64,000 nucleotides of DNA. It comes from Salinicoccus kekensis (GTDB lineage: Bacteria > Bacillota > Bacilli > Staphylococcales > Salinicoccaceae). Below the pieces are notes generated by a model. That model searched no databases. It saw nothing but the letters and a program-made list of their open reading frames with translations, and was not told the origin of the DNA. Position 1 is the stretch's first letter. Each line of letters begins with the position of its first letter. The DNA lies in the NCBI RefSeq assembly GCF_900220995.1, contig NZ_OBQF01000001.1:620001-684000 (forward strand), given 5' to 3'. Positions 18,139-26,227 of this stretch are shown here, piece after piece. A program made the position numbers and the translations under genes.

Positions 18139-18330
18139 GTGGGCTTGATCCTTTTAGTTTTTATTATTGCCGTCTCGGCGTTCGTCATCTTTCAAAATGC
18201 CAAGGAAGCTGAATCGGATTCCGACAATCCGAAAGAAAAATATAAATTGAGCAAACGTTTCATGATTACAGTCATCGGTTCATTTGTATTCTTACTTATA
18301 GTATTTGTTGTCGCGTTCATTTACCTTTAA
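18139..18330 (+). CDS. Small two-span membrane protein
   Basis: 63 residues with a hydrophobic span at residues 1-18, a polar loop rich in D, E, S and K, and a second span at about 43-62. A GTG start at 18139 is chosen because TGGAG lies 9 bases upstream; a TTG at 18124 is in frame but within the ribosome site. TATAAT at about 18042 and GGGTAT at about 18067 are possible promoter parts. The family is not recognised. It stands alone between the hairpin-rich region and the fem operon. Confidence 0.6.
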   Translation: MGLILLVFIIAVSAFVIFQNAKEAESDSDNPKEKYKLSKRFMITVIGSFVFLLIVFVVAFIYL

Positions 18331-18660
18331 TTCCTTAGTTTCATCCATTACTATATTATTCCTATGAAATCATCCTTCTGTAAACTGTACTTCGGCTGGT
18401 TTATTGATGTGGAATGCTTTTTCGGCTGTATTCCTTACATTAACCGGATATCCAACCCGGCTGCCATGTCCGATACAGTTTATATCGTTAAGGGTGATTT
18501 TTTTGATCCATTATTTCATGATCCGCTTATTTTGTATCAATCGGACATAAGTTTTCTTCTTTAAAACCCCTGCTATTTTCCGCTTAAAATTATCAGAATA
18601 TTCAGTTAAATTAACAATGCATAAAGGGCGGAATTACACTTATTCCCGCCCTATCGTTCA
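18331..18660. other. Gap without a supported gene
   Basis: AT-rich, 330 bases. A 66-codon frame at 18364-18564 has no ribosome site and an unlikely composition. The only clear structure is the hairpin at 18625-18652 after the fem operon. Confidence 0.6.
18625..18652 (-). terminator. Probable terminator of the fem operon
   Basis: AGGGCGG and CCGCCCT form a 7-bp G+C stem with a 13-14 base loop. On the minus strand it is followed by TTTATG, a short T run. It lies 8 bases past the last fem gene. Confidence 0.6.
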
Positions 18661-19905
18661 TTAAATTTTTTTGAGTTTGCGTGCGATGTTGAAAATCAAT
18701 TTGTTGAATACTTTATCAAATGTTCCCGGCAATTCTTCAATCTCGATATTATAGCCTTTCTTGAACCGGTAGACGCCGTAGTCCTTGGCATCTTCCGTGA
18801 AGTCCCCGGTCAGGCCGAAGAAGTTGAACCGTTTCAGGCCGAGTTCTTTTGCTTTCTTGATCATTTCCCATGTTGCATAGTTTGTGCCTTTGAAGAATGA
18901 AAGTTCAGGATAGCTGCCGCTGAACAAATAGACCATTTCATGGTTGTTGTAATAATACATCGCTGCGGACAGCTCCAGGTCCGTGCCGAATTCCGCTTTG
19001 TAGCCTTCGACTTTTTCGATTCTCGAGTACTTGCTGTCGAGCTGCTGTTCAATCTGTTCGAGCTTCTTTTTCTGCCCCTTCGTCGCCCTGCCCTGTTTTT
19101 CCTTCTCGAGTATATCTTCTTTCTCCTTAAGCAGCACGTCGCGTTCATCTGCCAACTGATCGAGGTATTCATCGACATTGACGTATGTCATGACAAGGAA
19201 CATCTTATCCTTCAACGTCTTCATGAGGTTTTTGATCTTTTGGGACGGGACCGGGTCAAAGCCGATCCTTTCCTCAGTCTCTTTATAGATCTCTATGAAG
19301 GCATCATACTCGTCCTCATCCAGATACCTCAGCCTGACCGGCATGATCTCCGCCTGTTTGGTGTTGTATCTGGTGGTCGAATCCATATTCTTCATCAGTT
19401 CTTTTTCACTCGGTGTGATGTCCAGTATACCCTGGTATCTCAGCAGTTCTTCAGTGACCAGCTGTTTTGTGAACCCGTGATGGTTGTATCCGAGATTTTC
19501 ATAAATTTTTATGATATCCGGATTGTTCTTTTCATCCTCTATTTTCTTGCCGTCCTTGTCATGCATCTGATAAATATGGTATGGGGAGTGGATCAGCTGA
19601 AGCGCACCTTTTTTCTGTACATATTCATCGATTTCATGGAGGAAGAACTCAAGACGCTCATTATTGAAATCTTTGATCAAGGGTCCCGTATGGGAAGTGA
19701 AGAGCCGGTACTTCTTCAGGACGGATGTCGCGCTGAGCATCGAGACCCCGATCAGTACCTCATCTTCATACAGACCGAGGAGGTGCGTCTCATACATGCC
19801 GGATATATAGTCATAGTAGAGGTCATCATGCAGATAGTGCATATAACTGTCATATCCGCTGATGAACTGCTTGAAAGTTTGTTCGTTTATAGTCGCTGTA
19901 TGCAT
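18661..19905 (-). CDS. Third FemA/FemB-family aminoacyltransferase
   Basis: 414 residues of the Fem family: two GNAT-like domains and a charged helical hairpin (about residues 246-300, LADERDVLLKEKEDILEKEK...). Conserved C-terminal landmarks are RFNFFGLTGDFTEDAKDYGVYRFKKGYN. It differs from FemA and FemB in the N-terminus (MHTATINE in place of M-x-F-T-E-L) and in the block that is KRNIKKA in the other two, here TTRYNTKQAEI. Family members use aminoacyl-tRNA to add amino acids to the lipid II side chain. Which residue this one adds cannot be told; FmhA-like roles are possible. It follows femB by 21 bases with a weak ribosome site (AAAGG, 10 bases). Confidence 0.85.
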   Translation of the reverse strand: MHTATINEQTFKQFISGYDSYMHYLHDDLYYDYISGMYETHLLGLYEDEVLIGVSMLSATSVLKKYRLFTSHTGPLIKDFNNERLEFFLHEIDEYVQKKGALQLIHSPYHIYQMHDKDGKKIEDEKNNPDIIKIYENLGYNHHGFTKQLVTEELLRYQGILDITPSEKELMKNMDSTTRYNTKQAEIMPVRLRYLDEDEYDAFIEIYKETEERIGFDPVPSQKIKNLMKTLKDKMFLVMTYVNVDEYLDQLADERDVLLKEKEDILEKEKQGRATKGQKKKLEQIEQQLDSKYSRIEKVEGYKAEFGTDLELSAAMYYYNNHEMVYLFSGSYPELSFFKGTNYATWEMIKKAKELGLKRFNFFGLTGDFTEDAKDYGVYRFKKGYNIEIEELPGTFDKVFNKLIFNIARKLKKI

Positions 19906-19926
19906 TCAGTTTCAGCCTTTCTGTAA

Positions 19927-21198
19927 TTACTTTGAAATGATCTGGCCCAGTTTCGCTTTCACTTTATAAACGTTGTAAGGCAGCGGTTTGATGACTTTCA
20001 CGAAGTCTCCGACAAGCTCTTCTATCTCGGCATTGAATCCGCGTTTGAACCTGTAGACGCCGTAATCTTCGCCCTCTTCGCTGAAGTCCCCGCTGACGCC
20101 ATAGAAATTATAGCGGTCGATGCCGTTGTCGATGCAGTATTTCATCATTTCAAGGTGCATCATATAAGGGCCGACGAACTGCGGATATTTGCTTGTGCTG
20201 GCACCGGAGTTGTAGACCAGTTCATACGGCGTCTCGAAGTAGATGCCTGCAGCAAGGTCCAGGGTGTTGCCTTCGACCTTCTGGATTTCACGCGCCTCTT
20301 CCAGGTCCTCTTCGATCTTGCTGATCTGCTTTTCCATTTCCCTGATCTTGTTGATCGTCTTATCATTCTTATTCTCTTTGGCATTCTGCTGATCATGGCG
20401 CTTCTTAAGATCGGCGTGCTCCTTAGACAGGTTTTCAATATACTCATCAAGCTCGATATACGCGAGCGGGATCAGCAGCTTGTCCTTGTAAGTCATCTTG
20501 AAGTGCGTGAAATATTTGAGCGGGTCGGGATGGGTGAAGAAACCCTGCCTTTCCGAAGTCGCAAGATACAGCTTCATGAACTTATCCAGTTCATCCACTT
20601 CGAGGAACCTCACTTTCACGCCGTATTTCTGCGCTTTTTTAATGTTCCTCTTCCGCTGTGAATCGAATGTCTTCACGAGTGCATTCACATCGTCATATCC
20701 GCCCACATCGAGCACGCTCATCCAGCGCGCCTGCGATGTCTTTGAATAACCCCGGGTGAACCCCTGATGCACATAGCCTTCCTCTTCAAGGATTTTGATC
20801 AGTTCGTCCTGGGCCGGGTAATCCGTCTTCTCATTGACGTCCTTATCATACTTCTTGTAGATCCAGTTCGGATCGACTTTCACGTATGAACAGTTGTTGT
20901 TCTTGAGGTACCGGGTCAGCTCCTGGAAATAAAACCGCACCAGGTCATGGTTGTGGTAGTCCAGCACCGGGCCCCGGTTGGAGTAATAGAAGTATTGTCC
21001 GAGCCCCGTTGATTTCAAAGTGAACAGGCAGGCTGCGATGACTTCACCGGCATCGTCCTTGACGCCGAGCAGCCTGACGGACTGGCCGTCTTCCAGCTCG
21101 CGGTTGTCCTTGTTCTCGATCATTTGAAAAAAGGCGGATTCCTCCCCTTTTTCAATATAAGTCTGATATTCCGAGTCAGTTAATTCTGTAAAGATCAT
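19927..21198 (-). CDS. femB: FemB: cross-bridge aminoacyltransferase
   Basis: 423 residues, very similar in layout to S. aureus FemB. YYSNRGPVLDYHNHDL, KTFDSQRKRNIKKAQKYGVKVRFLE, a lysine-rich coiled coil near 245-310, and RYNFYGVSGDFSEEGEDYGVYRFKRGFNAEIEEL. FemB adds residues 4 and 5 of the interpeptide bridge in S. aureus, using glycyl-tRNA. Its ribosome site GGAAGG is inside the femA stop region; the ATG at 21198 is preferred over 21204 since MIFTELT aligns with the family start. Confidence 0.93.
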   Translation of the reverse strand: MIFTELTDSEYQTYIEKGEESAFFQMIENKDNRELEDGQSVRLLGVKDDAGEVIAACLFTLKSTGLGQYFYYSNRGPVLDYHNHDLVRFYFQELTRYLKNNNCSYVKVDPNWIYKKYDKDVNEKTDYPAQDELIKILEEEGYVHQGFTRGYSKTSQARWMSVLDVGGYDDVNALVKTFDSQRKRNIKKAQKYGVKVRFLEVDELDKFMKLYLATSERQGFFTHPDPLKYFTHFKMTYKDKLLIPLAYIELDEYIENLSKEHADLKKRHDQQNAKENKNDKTINKIREMEKQISKIEEDLEEAREIQKVEGNTLDLAAGIYFETPYELVYNSGASTSKYPQFVGPYMMHLEMMKYCIDNGIDRYNFYGVSGDFSEEGEDYGVYRFKRGFNAEIEELVGDFVKVIKPLPYNVYKVKAKLGQIISK

Positions 21199-21205
21199 CT
21201 TCATC

Positions 21206-22465
21206 CTACCTTCCCAATTTTTGACGCACTTTATTTAATGACTGGTATAGCAAATACGCCGGACGGTTGATCGGCTGTATGAAATCACCGATATATTCAT
21301 TCACTTTCGCATTGAAGCCTTTCTTGAACTGGATGACACCGTAATCTTCCGCCTCTGGTGTAAAATCACCACTGATACCGTAGAAGTTGTACAGGTCTAT
21401 ATCATTTTCAAGCGCGTAGTTGATCATCTTCCACTGGATGAGGTAACTTCCGGCAAAATGTCTGAAGTCGTTGTCGCTGCCGCCTGCAAGATATACGACT
21501 TCATGCGGTGTCACGAAATAATATGCACTTGCCACAGGCAGCTCCCTGCCGTACTTTTTGAGCAGTTCCTGCCCTTCTTCAAGCTTATCCTCGATGTTCG
21601 ACAGCTGCTCGCTCAAATTCACGATCTTCTTTTTCTGTTTTTCATTGGAAGGGTCCTTTTCGACCGCATTTTCCGCCTTCTCGATATTCTTCTCAAGCTT
21701 ATCGATGTCCTTCTGCGTCGTTTCGTTATAGCTTTCAAGATCGACATAGACAAGCGGGATCATCACTTTATCCTTGAAGTACTTTTTGCGGCTGATGTAG
21801 TAGGCATCGTCCCGATCGACAAATTCCTTCTTCTCGGAAGTGTCTTTCATGAATTTACGGAAGACATCGATATTGTCGAGATCGAGGAACTTGATGCCGA
21901 GGCCGTGCTTTTCCGCCTTTTTGATATTCCTCTTCCTCAGGCTGTCCATATCATCCAGCACGTCTTCCGCCGTCTTGCCGGAGAGGTCCAGCACCGAATG
22001 CCACCGGATCTGGATGACGGGGTCGAAACCCGTTGAAAATCCTTCATGTTCAAAGCCGTGTGCTTTGAAATAATCGAAAATATACCGGTTGCCCATATCT
22101 TTGATGATTTCACCGTCATGATTACGTTCATTGATGACCTCATAGGGATCCACCCTCAGATGCAATACTTTTTTGGATTTCAAAAACTGCTTCAGGCCGG
22201 AAAAGAAGGTGTCGAACACTTCCTTGTCACTGTAATCCATGACCGGCCCACGGTTTGTATAAGCGTATTTCATCACTTTCATCACGGGTGTCAGTGTGAT
22301 CAAACAAGCCGCACGGACTGCGTCTTCATGTTTGACGCCGACCAGGTACGTCTCCGTCCCGCCTTCTTTTTTCAGCCGGTAATTTTCCTCCGTCTGGGTG
22401 AAATGACTGAAATTATGATATGTGAAGTGATTGAATTCTTCAATCGTCAATTCTGTAAATTCCAT
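21206..22465 (-). CDS. femA: FemA: cross-bridge aminoacyltransferase
   Basis: 419 residues, close to S. aureus FemA along its whole length. MEFTELTIEEF at the start, TPVMKVMKYAYTNRGPVMDY, DSLRKRNIKKAEKHG, a seryl-like coiled-coil arm of lysine and glutamate near residues 245-310, and LYNFYGISGDFTPEAEDYGV. In S. aureus FemA adds glycines 2 and 3 of the bridge. CAGGAGTG before the ATG at 22465 sets the start; the upstream in-frame extension of 34 residues is rejected. It is the first gene of the three-gene operon. Confidence 0.94.
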   Translation of the reverse strand: MEFTELTIEEFNHFTYHNFSHFTQTEENYRLKKEGGTETYLVGVKHEDAVRAACLITLTPVMKVMKYAYTNRGPVMDYSDKEVFDTFFSGLKQFLKSKKVLHLRVDPYEVINERNHDGEIIKDMGNRYIFDYFKAHGFEHEGFSTGFDPVIQIRWHSVLDLSGKTAEDVLDDMDSLRKRNIKKAEKHGLGIKFLDLDNIDVFRKFMKDTSEKKEFVDRDDAYYISRKKYFKDKVMIPLVYVDLESYNETTQKDIDKLEKNIEKAENAVEKDPSNEKQKKKIVNLSEQLSNIEDKLEEGQELLKKYGRELPVASAYYFVTPHEVVYLAGGSDNDFRHFAGSYLIQWKMINYALENDIDLYNFYGISGDFTPEAEDYGVIQFKKGFNAKVNEYIGDFIQPINRPAYLLYQSLNKVRQKLGR

Positions 22466-22495
22466 TTTGGCACTCCTGTTATTTATATTCTTTAT

Positions 22496-22556
22496 GAATT
22501 CGTTCATTAAAACGAATTTCAAAATATTCGCCTGTTCAAACGAACTTCTGTATAAT
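22496..22556. promoter_or_regulatory. Inverted repeats and promoter between femA and the SatD-like gene
   Basis: GAATTCGTT (22496-22504) faces AACGAATTTC (22511-22520). A second palindrome GTTCAAACGAAC lies at 22534-22545. TATAAT at 22551-22556 fits a promoter for the plus-strand gene. The palindromes share a GTTC/GAAC core and lie on the promoter, as operators do. GTTCAAACGAAC is not the SOS box: the arms are in the opposite order. Confidence 0.5.
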
Positions 22557-22603
22557 AAACTCACCATATATATTATATCATTAAATACCGGGAGGGTTTA
22601 TCA

Positions 22604-23266
22604 ATGATATCATTACTGATCATGGATGTATCTGGCAGTACACGCGCCACAAAGGAACTCCCAAAAGAAATCAAATGGCTCGAACATGAAATTTCCTGTT
22701 GGCTGGATGGTGAAGAGAAATCCTATGTAAATTATCGTATGGGAGATGAATTATTCGTCCTGTCTTCCAAGCCCCATTTTACCCTTTTTATTGCTTTTTA
22801 TGCAAAATTATTATGGTGGGAAACTGAATTTCCATTGAAGTGCAGTTTTCATACTGTGGACATCCAATATCCTGACGTGGACCCGGAAGAATGGACGGAT
22901 GCATCAGTCAAAGACGTGAGAAATTCACTCGATGCCATCAAGAACTCTTCAATACAGGATTTCGCCGGCGTAGGTATGCCGGAAGCAGCCAATGTTGCGT
23001 TGATGTACGCCACAGATATCCTGAATAATCTTACAAAGCTGCAGCGTGAAGTTCTATTGCTTAAAATGACCGGTATCACCCAAAAGGAAATAGCAGAAAT
23101 CTTAAACAAAAGCCATTCTACAATATCCGCGCATTTCCGGAAATCCAGGGGCGCCCAGCTTGAAGTGATCTTGAATTTCCTGGAATCCCATTACAAAGAT
23201 GAAACAGACATTACGGAACTTAAGAAAAAAGTGGTCGAATCCATCAGAAAATCAGGTGAAGGATAA
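22604..23266 (+). CDS. SatD-like protein with C-terminal sigma/LuxR-type helix-turn-helix
   Basis: 220 residues. The N-terminal part (MISLLIMDVSGSTRATKELP) resembles the SatD family. The C-terminal part LTKLQREVLLLKMTGITQKEIAEILNKSHSTIS (about residues 146-178) is a region-4-like HTH. GGGAGGG lies 7 bases before the ATG. Its stop overlaps by one base the ATG of the following membrane-protein gene (TAATG). Family function is poorly known; a DNA-binding regulator controlled by its N-terminal domain is my inference. Confidence 0.75.
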   Translation: MISLLIMDVSGSTRATKELPKEIKWLEHEISCWLDGEEKSYVNYRMGDELFVLSSKPHFTLFIAFYAKLLWWETEFPLKCSFHTVDIQYPDVDPEEWTDASVKDVRNSLDAIKNSSIQDFAGVGMPEAANVALMYATDILNNLTKLQREVLLLKMTGITQKEIAEILNKSHSTISAHFRKSRGAQLEVILNFLESHYKDETDITELKKKVVESIRKSGEG

Positions 23267-23613
23267 TGTGGATCATTATATCATCTCTTGTCTTTTATAT
23301 GCTGAGTGGGCCGCTGATCAAACTGTTTCTGGAATTTTTAACCAATGAAAAAAACCAGGGCACTGATTATGTCGGAATGACCATAGGTTATTGCGAACGG
23401 CTGATCATCATCATTTTTGTCGTCCTGGACCAATTTACAGCACTGGGTCTGATTATTGCAGCCAAATCCATATTGCGCTTCTCCGGTGATCAATCCAATC
23501 GGAAAGTCCGGAAGGAAAGCGAGTATGTCCTCGTCGGAACAATGGTTTCGCTCATACTCGGCATCGCGAACGGATTGATGCTTCTATGGGGGTTCAACGC
23601 AATCAGGGGGTAA
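23266..23613 (+). CDS. Small DUF3307-like membrane protein
   Basis: 115 residues, three to four hydrophobic stretches, including GYCERLIIIIFVVLDQFTALGLIIAAKSILRF and a C-terminal pair ending GLMLLWGF. The IG-x-x-ER...IIAAKSI-x-RF pattern matches what I recall of DUF3307 proteins, which often stand next to SatD-type genes. It overlaps the previous gene by one base, so the two products are made together. Function unknown. Confidence 0.75.
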   Translation: MWIIISSLVFYMLSGPLIKLFLEFLTNEKNQGTDYVGMTIGYCERLIIIIFVVLDQFTALGLIIAAKSILRFSGDQSNRKVRKESEYVLVGTMVSLILGIANGLMLLWGFNAIRG

Positions 23614-23665
23614 GATTAAAAATCCACCCCCTCTCTCCATAATTCGATTAAAATCATGCAATGCG

Positions 23666-23697
23666 GGGGCACAAACCGATTTCGAGACAAGTGCCCC
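23666..23697 (-). terminator. Weak hairpin after the umuC-type gene
   Basis: GGGGCAC (23666-23672) pairs with GTGCCCC (23691-23697) around an 18-base loop with some inner pairing. No T run follows, so termination is doubtful. Confidence 0.35.
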
Positions 23698-24959
23698 TAC
23701 CTTTTATGCCCCGCGATCAGACCCTCCCTGAGCTTCAGCGTGGAGGCATCCGTCCGGCTGAGGGCGCGCATGACGGCGAGCTGCCCATATTTCACTTTCA
23801 ATTCATCCACCGTCTTCATCAGTGCTTCTTCTTTCAGCACTTTTTCCATGTCCTCGAACAGGGAGACCTGCTTTGCGCTGTCCGGTATGAAATTTGTGAG
23901 CGAGACGCTGATCGTCCGGTACAAAGCGTAAGGATCTGCAATCTGCTTCAGATGCCCCCAGGTGACCTTCATCATGTCACTTTCATTGTTCGTCCCCTCT
24001 TTGACCGTATACTGTTTGCGGAATACCCTGCCGTCTTTTGTGCCGACTGAAAACTGCACCGTCCTGGCGAGCCGGTGTGCGAGGCGCAGACGGTGCGCCA
24101 CTTCATCGAACTGTTCGAATAAAACCACATAGATCTCTTCGAATCTGTAATCCCTCATGAGGATCTGGCTCTTTGCGATGGAGGGCGAATGGATCGTGTG
24201 CTTCTCCCGTATCACACTGAAATCTATACCGTTCGCATGGAGATGCCAGTCGACGCCGATGATTCCGAAGTCACGCCTCAAATGGGCCGGGTTATAATGT
24301 GCAAGGTCCCCGACGCTGAAGATCCCGCGCTCATTGAGCTTCACTTCACTCCGACGGTTGATTCCCCAGAAGGCCTTAAGCGGTGTAATCGGCCATAGCT
24401 TCTCCGGCACATCATGATACCTCCATTCGGCGATGCCATCGTCTGTCCTTTTCGCTTCGATATCCAGTGCCAGTTTACTGAGCAGCAGGTTTTCCCCGAC
24501 GCCGATGGCACTGTCTATTTTCGTTGCTTCATGGATTTCCCTCCGGACCCTTTTAGCCACATCATACGGCGTTTCCCCGAACAGATGGTAGCTTTCCGTG
24601 ACGTCCATGAAGAACTCATCGATGGAGTATTGATGGAAATCCTCCGGCGCGGTGTACTGCAGTGCAATTTCGGTTATTTTCGACGAATAATCAAGATAGG
24701 TCTTCATTGACGGATTGATGATGTAGATGTCGCTCCTGGCCGGGATTTCAAATAGCCTGGAACCTGTCTTGATGCCGAGCTTCTTAAGTTCCGGTGTCGC
24801 AGCGAGCACCACCGACCCGATGCTTTTCGTATCGCCGACCACGGCAAGCTTTGTGGTCTTTGGATCCAGCCCCTTCAAAATGCATGAAACACTTGCAAAA
24901 AAACTCTTCAAATCGACGCACAGAATATGACGGTGCGGACAGATATAATAATCATACAT
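23697..24959 (-). CDS. umuC: Y-family DNA polymerase (UmuC/UvrX type)
   Basis: 420 residues. ILCVDLKSFFASVSC has the first metal aspartate and the steric-gate region; YSIDEFFMDVTESYHLFG has the SIDE motif. GINRRSEVKLNERGIFSVGDLAHY is the helix-hairpin-helix thumb, and the little-finger domain follows. It would copy past DNA lesions. A perfect SOS box (CGAAC-N4-GTTCG) lies 18 bases before the start. No umuD is seen, as usual in Firmicutes. The ATG at 24959 with AAGGGGTGATGG upstream is used; the longer frame would run through the SOS box. S. aureus has this gene beside msrR too. Confidence 0.92.
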   Translation of the reverse strand: MYDYYICPHRHILCVDLKSFFASVSCILKGLDPKTTKLAVVGDTKSIGSVVLAATPELKKLGIKTGSRLFEIPARSDIYIINPSMKTYLDYSSKITEIALQYTAPEDFHQYSIDEFFMDVTESYHLFGETPYDVAKRVRREIHEATKIDSAIGVGENLLLSKLALDIEAKRTDDGIAEWRYHDVPEKLWPITPLKAFWGINRRSEVKLNERGIFSVGDLAHYNPAHLRRDFGIIGVDWHLHANGIDFSVIREKHTIHSPSIAKSQILMRDYRFEEIYVVLFEQFDEVAHRLRLAHRLARTVQFSVGTKDGRVFRKQYTVKEGTNNESDMMKVTWGHLKQIADPYALYRTISVSLTNFIPDSAKQVSLFEDMEKVLKEEALMKTVDELKVKYGQLAVMRALSRTDASTLKLREGLIAGHKR

Positions 24960-24977
24960 ACCATCACCCCTTATATA

Positions 24978-24991
24978 CGAACGTGTGTTCG
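24978..24991. promoter_or_regulatory. SOS (LexA) box of the umuC-type gene
   Basis: CGAACGTGTGTTCG, a perfect match to the Gram-positive LexA site CGAAC-N4-GTTCG. It lies between the gene start and a TATA-rich promoter region. Confidence 0.88.
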
Positions 24992-25025
24992 TATATAATA
25001 TAGCATGCTTCCTCTGTACGGTCAT

Positions 25026-25053
25026 TAAAAAAAGACGTCAAAAGACGCCTTTT
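25026..25053 (-). terminator. Terminator of the LCP gene
   Basis: AAAGGCGTC/GACGTCTTT stem with a TTTT loop (one G-U pair), followed by seven T on the minus strand. Confidence 0.8.
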
Positions 25054-25056
25054 AAA

Positions 25057-26082
25057 TCATTCATGTGAAATTTCATCATTTTCTTCCAGATTTTCTTCAG
25101 GTGCATGCGCTTCAGGTTCATCCAATTCATCATTCAAAAATTGGTGCAGCACTTCGCGGTTCTGTTCGAAATTTAGATCAATGACATTACCTGCATGGTA
25201 CGTATCCATGAACTGGTATGACCCGTCCACAGGGAGGGTCAGTGAATCGATATCTTTATCCCCCCGGACCAGGAACGAAGCCGCCATGCGGTAGAGTTCG
25301 GCATTGCCCATGCTCGTGTTCACATAACCCATGCCCGTGCCCATGGCATGCGGCAGATTGAAGATTCCGCGGGCGGTCAACACCTCATCTTTTACAGCCG
25401 ATATGACCTGCTGCTGGCGTCTGACACGCCCGAAATCACCTTCGGCATCCTGACGGAAGCGTGCATATTCAAGCAGATCCTCACCGTTCAGCTTCTGTTC
25501 TCCTGCAAACAGCTCGGTCGTGATTTTCTCCGACATGTCTTTTTCGACATCGATGGTGATGCCCTCCTCATTGATCGCATCTACCACCGATTCAAATGCC
25601 TGATAGTCCACCACGATGTAGTCCTCGACCTGCACCCCGAAGTTTTCCGCTATCGTCTGCCTCAACAGTTCGACACCGCCTAAAGAAAAGACCGAGTTGA
25701 TCTTGTAGTTCTGATAACCCGGTATGTCCACGTAGACGTCACGCATTATCGATACAAGCTTCAGGTCCTTCTGCATATAATCATACTGGCCGAGCATCAC
25801 GACATCCGTCCGTGTGGCACCGTCCTCCTCACGGTCGGCACCGAGCAGCAGGAACAGTTTTCTGCCGTCATTGTTGTCCACGCTGTTGAAAACCATATCT
25901 TCATGCTCCACACCGTCCTCTTTTGCGGTATTCAGACCCGACTGGTAGGAAGCAAATATATATATTACCGCACCGATCAGTAAGATCAGGAGGATGAGCG
26001 GTATGTATGCCCTCTTCTTCAATTTAAGTTTTTTGCGTGTTCCGGTATCATTCCTGTTCACGCGTTTATATTCATTATCCAT
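25057..26082 (-). CDS. msrR: LytR-CpsA-Psr (LCP) family protein
   Basis: 341 residues with a short basic cytosolic part, one membrane span (about 26-46) and an extracellular LCP domain. Typical blocks are FLLLGADREEDGATRTDVVML, LVSIMRDVYVDIPGY, KINSVFSLGG and LLEYARFRQDAEGDFGRVRRQQ with the arginines that bind the polyprenyl pyrophosphate. LCP enzymes attach teichoic acids or other polymers to the wall. The tail is acidic. GAGGAG lies 7 bases before the ATG at 26082. Its position beside the umuC-type gene is that of S. aureus msrR, so the symbol rests on synteny as well as family. Confidence 0.88.
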   Translation of the reverse strand: MDNEYKRVNRNDTGTRKKLKLKKRAYIPLILLILLIGAVIYIFASYQSGLNTAKEDGVEHEDMVFNSVDNNDGRKLFLLLGADREEDGATRTDVVMLGQYDYMQKDLKLVSIMRDVYVDIPGYQNYKINSVFSLGGVELLRQTIAENFGVQVEDYIVVDYQAFESVVDAINEEGITIDVEKDMSEKITTELFAGEQKLNGEDLLEYARFRQDAEGDFGRVRRQQQVISAVKDEVLTARGIFNLPHAMGTGMGYVNTSMGNAELYRMAASFLVRGDKDIDSLTLPVDGSYQFMDTYHAGNVIDLNFEQNREVLHQFLNDELDEPEAHAPEENLEENDEISHE

Positions 26083-26227
26083 ATTCAAGCTCCTCAAAAT
26101 TCTCTAACAGATATTCTACTCTTAAAAGAGAGATTAATAAAGCAAATATACAGCGCATGTTTAAAATTGTCTTACAGACACTGATATAGTAATATGAATG
26201 AAAATCATAAGAAAAGAGGATCACACT

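Noticed and set aside
18364-18564. 66-codon frame
   Set aside because: No ribosome site, no family feature, AT-rich spacer.
18940-19926. 328-codon frame opposite the third fem gene
   Set aside because: Antisense shadow of a conserved gene; sequence is a hydrophobic artefact of reversed coiled-coil codons.
22534-22545. GTTCAAACGAAC as an SOS box
   Set aside because: Arms are in the wrong order compared with CGAAC-N4-GTTCG.
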